Assembly: GCA_017395065.1 (NCBI GenBank)
Contig: JAFPWH010000020.1
Location: 1-64,000 of the forward strand
Reading direction: 5' to 3'
DNA length: 64,000 nt
DNA from: Clostridia bacterium
GTDB lineage: Bacteria > Bacillota > Clostridia > Christensenellales > Aristaeellaceae
The notes beneath the pieces are model-generated. The model was not told where the DNA came from. It did no database searches and was given only the letters and a program-made list of their open reading frames with translations. The translations under genes and the position numbers were made by a program. Positions within the stretch are counted from its first letter, which is position 1. Every line of letters begins with the position of its first letter. Of this stretch, positions 60,193 through 64,000 are shown in pieces.

Positions 60193-61104
60193 TTACTCAA
60201 TACATTTGATAATTGTTAATATATAGCTATCCACATAAGTCCCGGCAAATGTATTATAATTCTCCTTGTATGCCATCACAATTATACGCTCATCGCCATC
60301 AGGCTTAAAGCTCGTTTTCCCGTCAAAGAGAATTCTTGGTAATCCATTTTCTATATTGAGAATGACTGTTTTATTCAGACAAGCATTATAATAATATAGA
60401 TTATTTCTGACGATGATGTATCCATATATCTCGCCGTAATCCATTAACCCTGTCTCATCATTGCAGTAATTATCTACAAGTACTTGCGGTTTATTTTCTA
60501 ACAGGTCAATTGATACTATTCGACCATGGTTGTCCGATATAATTAGACTGTTATTATATATAAAGGATCTATTGTTATGACTGTAATTTGTGATTTCGTA
60601 ATTTGTATTGTAAATCGGCTTTTCTTGAAATGTATAAAGATTAATATGATAAATCATATGATCTGTCAATAATACCAGTCCATCATTATACAGTACAAGA
60701 TCATTTATTTGCTCGGAAGCTCTTTTACTATAAAAAGGAATTGGCTCAATACTGTCATTTTGGAGTTCCCAAAAGTCAATATGGTAGAGCCCGTTATTCT
60801 GTTTGATTTCATTAATAATCAATATCCCGTTTTGCCAAGGTATCATGTGGATATCTCCAAAAAATTTTTTTGTAAGGTTTTGCATTTGACCAGTACCGTT
60901 GTCGGTTTTAGTTATTTCATACCATTCAGGAGACCAAGACGTTAAATAATAATATCCTGCAGCTGTGTACGTATACTGCTCTGATTTACACACACACTTG
61001 TTAAACGTTTTTGTCCATCCCGTGTTGTATTGATTTTCTGCAAGTGATAAATTTTCACAGAAGACTAGAAATAAAAGCATAAGCATTATGAAAGTTTTCT
61101 TCAT
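60193..61104 (-). CDS. Secreted orphan protein, AT-rich
   Basis: 303 aa from ATG 61104, with GGGAGGG 6 nt upstream. Signal peptide MKKTFIMLMLLFLVFCENLS (cleavage near LAEN). The mature protein has repeated beta-type strands with many N, Y and I (DLVLYNDGLVLLTDHMIYHI; SFIYNNSLIISDNHGRIVSI), suggestive of a small propeller. No family recognised. Its low GC and codon use differ sharply from the core genes, pointing to recent transfer. Confidence 0.65.
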   Translation of the reverse strand: MKKTFIMLMLLFLVFCENLSLAENQYNTGWTKTFNKCVCKSEQYTYTAAGYYYLTSWSPEWYEITKTDNGTGQMQNLTKKFFGDIHMIPWQNGILIINEIKQNNGLYHIDFWELQNDSIEPIPFYSKRASEQINDLVLYNDGLVLLTDHMIYHINLYTFQEKPIYNTNYEITNYSHNNRSFIYNNSLIISDNHGRIVSIDLLENKPQVLVDNYCNDETGLMDYGEIYGYIIVRNNLYYYNACLNKTVILNIENGLPRILFDGKTSFKPDGDERIIVMAYKENYNTFAGTYVDSYILTIIKCIE

Positions 61105-61207
61105 CGCGAACCCTCCCTTTTTATATTTTGGACTGGTATGGAAAACCTGAGTGGTTTCCGTGACCATATGCATAATTATGTTAAAGATGATGAAATAGCA
61201 AAGCAAG

Positions 61208-62023
61208 CTATTGATCCAGTTTAAAGCCATGCTCCTTTAGCATCTCTTTTGTCCTTGTCTCGTTCATTTTCAGTAATCGTTGGATTTCTTCTGTATCATT
61301 ACGATCCACCAATACTTTTAATTTCCGGAAAGGCCATAGTGTTGCACCTACTTTATTCCTTGCCCATTCGTCTTCCTTAAGCCTTTCAGTAGCTAAAGCA
61401 TAATTTTGCATATCCAACAAGCTGTAAATCTCAATTAGAGTAGCACTCAATGCGGTGAATTCTATATGCGCTTTCTTATAGGCTTTGGTTGCAGGATCAT
61501 TTGCAGAATCGGCATTCATTCTCATGTACTTCAGCGCAATTTCCTTTAGCCTGATACATAATTCATAACAACCCAAAGAGTCAACCGCGTTTTCCAAGGC
61601 CGGTTTTGTGACAGTATCAAATTGATTCCTCATCTCTTCCTTGATGAGGTCAATGCCCGGGTCATGGGAATACCGAAGAGCGAAACGGATGGCATTAAGA
61701 TATGGTGACGAATACATTCCCATCTTTTCCATTTGAGCAAGAATGATACTTGTATCCCCATCTTCAAAGAGTACGGGTATTTTGCCCCTTTTTTCTTCGA
61801 TAACAGAAGTCCCAATTGGAACGGCGTATGGAGTGCAGCAAAACCCAATGTCATGTTCACCGCCACTGTACTTGGATAATCCCAAAAACTGAATCACGTT
61901 GTTGATTGAGCGATACCAATACTTATATGTTCTGTTGTACAAAAAACCGTTGTTATCAGTATAATAGCCGAAGACATCTTCTCCAACTTTATACAGGTTT
62001 TGCTTTACCAGTTTGAATCTCAT
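61208..62023 (-). CDS. Orphan protein carried between the inverted repeats
   Basis: 271 aa, AT-rich. Preceded by AAGGGGG and ATG 62023. The N-terminal 90 residues (YKVGEDVFGYYTDNNGFLYN; FCCTPYAVPIGTSVIEEKRG) look globular; the rest is helical (EFTALSATLIEIYSLLDMQN). No signal peptide, membrane helix or known motif. It may be a passenger of the IS-like unit. Confidence 0.65.
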   Translation of the reverse strand: MRFKLVKQNLYKVGEDVFGYYTDNNGFLYNRTYKYWYRSINNVIQFLGLSKYSGGEHDIGFCCTPYAVPIGTSVIEEKRGKIPVLFEDGDTSIILAQMEKMGMYSSPYLNAIRFALRYSHDPGIDLIKEEMRNQFDTVTKPALENAVDSLGCYELCIRLKEIALKYMRMNADSANDPATKAYKKAHIEFTALSATLIEIYSLLDMQNYALATERLKEDEWARNKVGATLWPFRKLKVLVDRNDTEEIQRLLKMNETRTKEMLKEHGFKLDQ

Positions 62024-62099
62024 ATGAAATCCCCCTTATTCAAACAATCATGATTCTTTGGATGGTGTGTTTTTGTTCATTATCTTCTGCCTGCCCCGC

Positions 62100-62284
62100 C
62101 TCCGGAAGAACGACCACCACCACCAGAATGCGAACGATGCTGCCCTTGATCCCGTATTCTTCCGGCAACTGCTGAACCATCCGCCTGCTGTATTGACTTC
62201 CTCTGTCGCTGTGAAAAACCGGAGATTTCGGTTTTCCGTTCCGCGCGACCGCATTCATCAGCGCCCTGCAGGCTGCATACCCTA
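62100..62284 (-). pseudogene. IS3-family transposase (integrase core) fragment
   Basis: Minus strand reads CRALMNAVARNGKPKSPVFH then SDRGSQYSRRMVQQLPEEYG and IKGS: the rve motif H-S-D-R-G-S-Q-Y-S with the second catalytic Asp. The expected S-x-x-G-x-x-x-D-N-A after IKGS is degraded. Both ends of orfB are missing. Confidence 0.85.
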
Positions 62285-62334
62285 TGCATATAGTATACCA
62301 CTACCCACTAACCTTTTTCCATACCAGTCCAAAC

Positions 62335-62367
62335 TGCATGAAACGAATCTCCGATTCATTTCATGCA
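62335..62367 (-). terminator. Hairpin over the 3' end of the acyltransferase gene
   Basis: 15-bp stem TGCATGAAATGAATC / GATTCGTTTCATGCA (one G-U pair), 3-nt loop, overlapping the stop codon of the 62361 gene. No U-run follows; it abuts the inverted repeat. Confidence 0.5.
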
Positions 62368-63635
62368 AGCCCCGGCTTGCAGGGGCGGCCCCGGTCGCGG
62401 CGCTCCTTTTGATAAAGCTCCTCCGTGGCGAGCGCCATCTTCGTGACGGCAAAATCGCAGTCGTGCGGGTAGACGTACCACGTGTCCTCGAGCGTGTTCA
62501 GATCCACGCAGTCGCCGAATTTGCCGAGGTACTCGTATTCGATATGGCAGGAATACAGCGACGGGACCGGCTTGACCATCTCGAAGGGGTCGCCGTCCGG
62601 GTCCGTGCCGCGCACGGTGAAGCCGTTCATGTCGTGCCGCAGCGTGCCTTCGCCGAGCAGTATGAACTTTTTCGCGTTCGGCAGCGAGCGCACCGTGACG
62701 GGAAGCTCGCCCGTGTCGTACGTCCCTTCCTCCACCTCTTTGCGCACGTTCATGCGTTCCCATTCGTACCAGTCCGGGATGTGGGAAAATTCCGTTTCGC
62801 CCTGCTCCGCCTTAAGTTCGCCCAGCTCGGTATACTGCCACCGCCTGCCGCACGATGAGCAAAACAGCGCCGTCCCTTCGGAGGCCATGCGGTATTCCGT
62901 GCGGCAGTGCGGGCACTGATACAGCACCTTTTCGAGGCCTTCGGCGCGCTTGGGGTAGCTGACGCGTATGCCGCGCTGCTTCTGCCAGGCGTATTCGTCG
63001 TATTGAAACGCGCTAACCAGCTTTGCATTGATTTCGTCTGCCGAAGCGCGCTTCAGTTCCTCCGGCGTGAACAGGAGCGTCATTTCCGCCTCCGTGGGTT
63101 TTACGCCCCTTCGGTGCAGGTTCCAAAACGGCGAATTTATGTGGTGCCCGTGGCAGATCAGCGTCACGACCGGTACCTGCAGGAATTTGCACAGCGTCCC
63201 GAGGGAAGCCGGCAGCACGGCTGTGGTGCCGCACAGCGAATAGCGCGCCTCCGGGTAGATCATGCAGATGTCGCCGTTTTGAATGACCTGCCTGATCTGC
63301 CGTATCAGCATGATGTCGCTCGTGAACTTGCGCTTGCAGATGCAGCCCACCTGCCGCAGCAGCTTTTCGCGCCCGATGAAGCCGTCGATTGCGACGATGT
63401 AGTTCGCGCGATGAGGAAAGGTCGCCATCGTCGCCACCTTGAAGTCCAGAAACGCGTTGTGGTTGCACAGCAAAAGGTAGGGCGGCTTCAAGCCCTCCGT
63501 TCGCAGCTTCGTGATCTCCGCCCTGTGCAAAAGCACGTCCGGCGCGCTGAGCAGATAGGTCAGCGGCCGCAGATACCAGGCCGTGCGCCGGGGCGGCTGC
63601 GTCATATCGAAACGCTCGAGATCCTTCTGGTTCAA
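62361..63635 (-). CDS. PlsC-like 1-acylglycerol-3-phosphate acyltransferase with C-terminal zinc ribbon
   Basis: 424 aa. Acyltransferase motifs LLCNHNAFLDFKVA (N-H-x4-D) and CMIYPEARYSLCG (Y-P-E-A-R). PlsC proteins are usually 190-260 aa. Here the first 240 residues are PlsC and the rest contains a C4 zinc ribbon (YQCPHC ... FCSSCG) and a beta-rich tail. Start TTG 63635 is chosen: GAGGAG lies 7 nt upstream, and another TTG at 63650 is upstream of that RBS. Probably membrane-associated phospholipid synthesis, or acylation of another substrate. Confidence 0.83.
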   Translation of the reverse strand: MNQKDLERFDMTQPPRRTAWYLRPLTYLLSAPDVLLHRAEITKLRTEGLKPPYLLLCNHNAFLDFKVATMATFPHRANYIVAIDGFIGREKLLRQVGCICKRKFTSDIMLIRQIRQVIQNGDICMIYPEARYSLCGTTAVLPASLGTLCKFLQVPVVTLICHGHHINSPFWNLHRRGVKPTEAEMTLLFTPEELKRASADEINAKLVSAFQYDEYAWQKQRGIRVSYPKRAEGLEKVLYQCPHCRTEYRMASEGTALFCSSCGRRWQYTELGELKAEQGETEFSHIPDWYEWERMNVRKEVEEGTYDTGELPVTVRSLPNAKKFILLGEGTLRHDMNGFTVRGTDPDGDPFEMVKPVPSLYSCHIEYEYLGKFGDCVDLNTLEDTWYVYPHDCDFAVTKMALATEELYQKERRDRGRPCKPGLA

Positions 63636-63669
63636 TCGATCACTCCTCAAAGCCCGTTCGCCGAGCGCT

Positions 63670-64000
63670 CTATCCGTTGATCTCCCTGACCGCCGCCGAG
63701 AGGGCGCCGCTTAAGATGCGCGCGTCCTGCGCGATGGTCATCCACTGCACGCCCCTTTCCATGAGCGCTTCGCAGGAACGCTTCGTCGGCCCCGCACAGG
63801 AGCCGCAGTATTTGCCGTTCCGGCGGGCGAGACGGGCGACTTTGCGCTGGACATCCGCGATTTTCGCGGGCTTGTCTTCGGGCCTTACGCCGACCATGCT
63901 CATGCCGAGGTCCGCAGGGCCGACGAACAGCGATTGGAAGCCCGGCACGGCGGCGATCTGTTCTATGTTGTCTACGGCTTCCATGCTCTCGATCTGGAAG
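63670..64000 (-). CDS. HpcH/HpaI-family aldolase, C-terminal part (cut by window edge)
   Basis: The C-terminal 109 residues remain: QIESMEAVDNIEQIAAVPGF then LFVGPADLGMSM, the conserved HpcH/HpaI signature (metal-binding Glu upstream and Asp in G-P-A-D-L). These aldolases cleave 4-hydroxy-2-oxo acids, e.g. 2-keto-3-deoxy sugar acids, to pyruvate. It starts beyond 64000. The acyltransferase follows 34 bp later. Confidence 0.88.
   Translation of the reverse strand, partial: FQIESMEAVDNIEQIAAVPGFQSLFVGPADLGMSMVGVRPEDKPAKIADVQRKVARLARRNGKYCGSCAGPTKRSCEALMERGVQWMTIAQDARILSGALSAAVREING

Larger units (their letters stand above)
61127..62333 (-). mobile_element. Unit bounded by a perfect 19-bp inverted repeat (IS3-derived cassette)
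   Basis: TTTGGACTGGTATGGAAAA at 61127-61145 and its exact reverse complement at 62315-62333; similarity continues inward (AAAACCTGAGTGG versus AAAAGGTTAGTGG). The 1.2-kb span is IS3-sized, but inside there is only a transposase integrase-core fragment (minus strand, by the 62.3-kb end) and one passenger gene (61208-62023). The TGG... terminus fits IS3-family ends. No clear target duplication was found. Confidence 0.65.

Noticed and set aside
61127-62333. Target-site duplication of the IS-like unit
   Set aside because: Bases flanking the two repeats do not match for 3-5 bp with any reasonable choice of ends.

Overview
The window is a 64-kb chromosomal stretch from an anaerobic, GC-rich member of the Clostridia (Bacillota). 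Evidence: AGGAGG-type ribosome binding sites, many near-consensus sigma-A promoters (TTGACA / 16-18 bp / TATAAT), pyruvate:ferredoxin oxidoreductase, a small NrdD-type glycyl-radical protein, and Gram-positive gene orders (Asp23-nusB-folD-xseAB-ispA-dxs-tlyA-argR-recN; nfeD-floA; yycJ-rlmH; rimM-trmD). Secreted proteins with acidic tails and SH3 domains, plus GH116, GH31 and DUF4832 proteins, fit a gut or rumen carbohydrate user. Species cannot be assigned; a Christensenellales-like lineage is only a guess.

Layout. 1-1845: N-terminal half of nifJ (TTG start). 2-5.4 kb: GH116 glycosidase and sirtuin. 5.4-9 kb: ROK kinase, EEP hydrolase, rimM and a trmD with an unusual C-terminal extension. 9-17 kb: secreted or anchored proteins of unknown role, a large AAA+ ATPase with an unfamiliar N-terminal domain, an ADP-ribosylglycohydrolase and a parvulin-like foldase. 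17-22.5 kb: GH31, rlmH, CPBP protease, yycJ and a radical SAM protein. 22.6-26.3 kb: aspartokinase and an ABC importer. 26.3-31 kb: serC-serA-DUF1015-Crp/Fnr regulator and a small NrdD-like protein behind a 20-bp palindrome centred at -41.5. 31-41.7 kb: the housekeeping supercluster, ending in trmB rather than spoIVB-spo0A. 41.9-48.3 kb: nfeD-floA, a beta-propeller-like secreted protein, an AAA_14/DUF4143 ATPase and a DUF4832 protein. 48.3-48.6 kb: a promoter, a strongly folded 5' leader, tRNA-Ala(CGC) and a terminator.

From about 48.6 kb the window becomes accessory. It holds IS66 and TnpV-like scraps, an ECF sigma/DUF4179 anti-sigma pair, and a MATE exporter behind an attenuator-like leader. 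Next comes a compact eight-gene operon (59.7 to 52.7 kb): XRE regulator, GNAT-AAC(6') fusion, two SAM methyltransferases, a frameshifted alpha-toroid-like protein, a P-loop kinase, an APH-type phosphotransferase and a GNAT. It looks like a small-molecule (antibiotic-like) modification cassette. 59.8-62.4 kb is AT-rich and mobile in character: a decayed zinc-finger gene, two orphan genes, and a unit bounded by a perfect 19-bp inverted repeat that encloses an IS3-type transposase fragment and one orphan gene. The right edge holds a PlsC-like acyltransferase with a zinc ribbon and a partial HpcH/HpaI aldolase.

The strongest candidates for something new are the modification operon, the inverted-repeat-bounded passenger gene, the Crp/Fnr-NrdD-like module, the tRNA leader and the AAA+ protein at 11157-13628. 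All assignments come from reading motifs and gene order; no database search was run.
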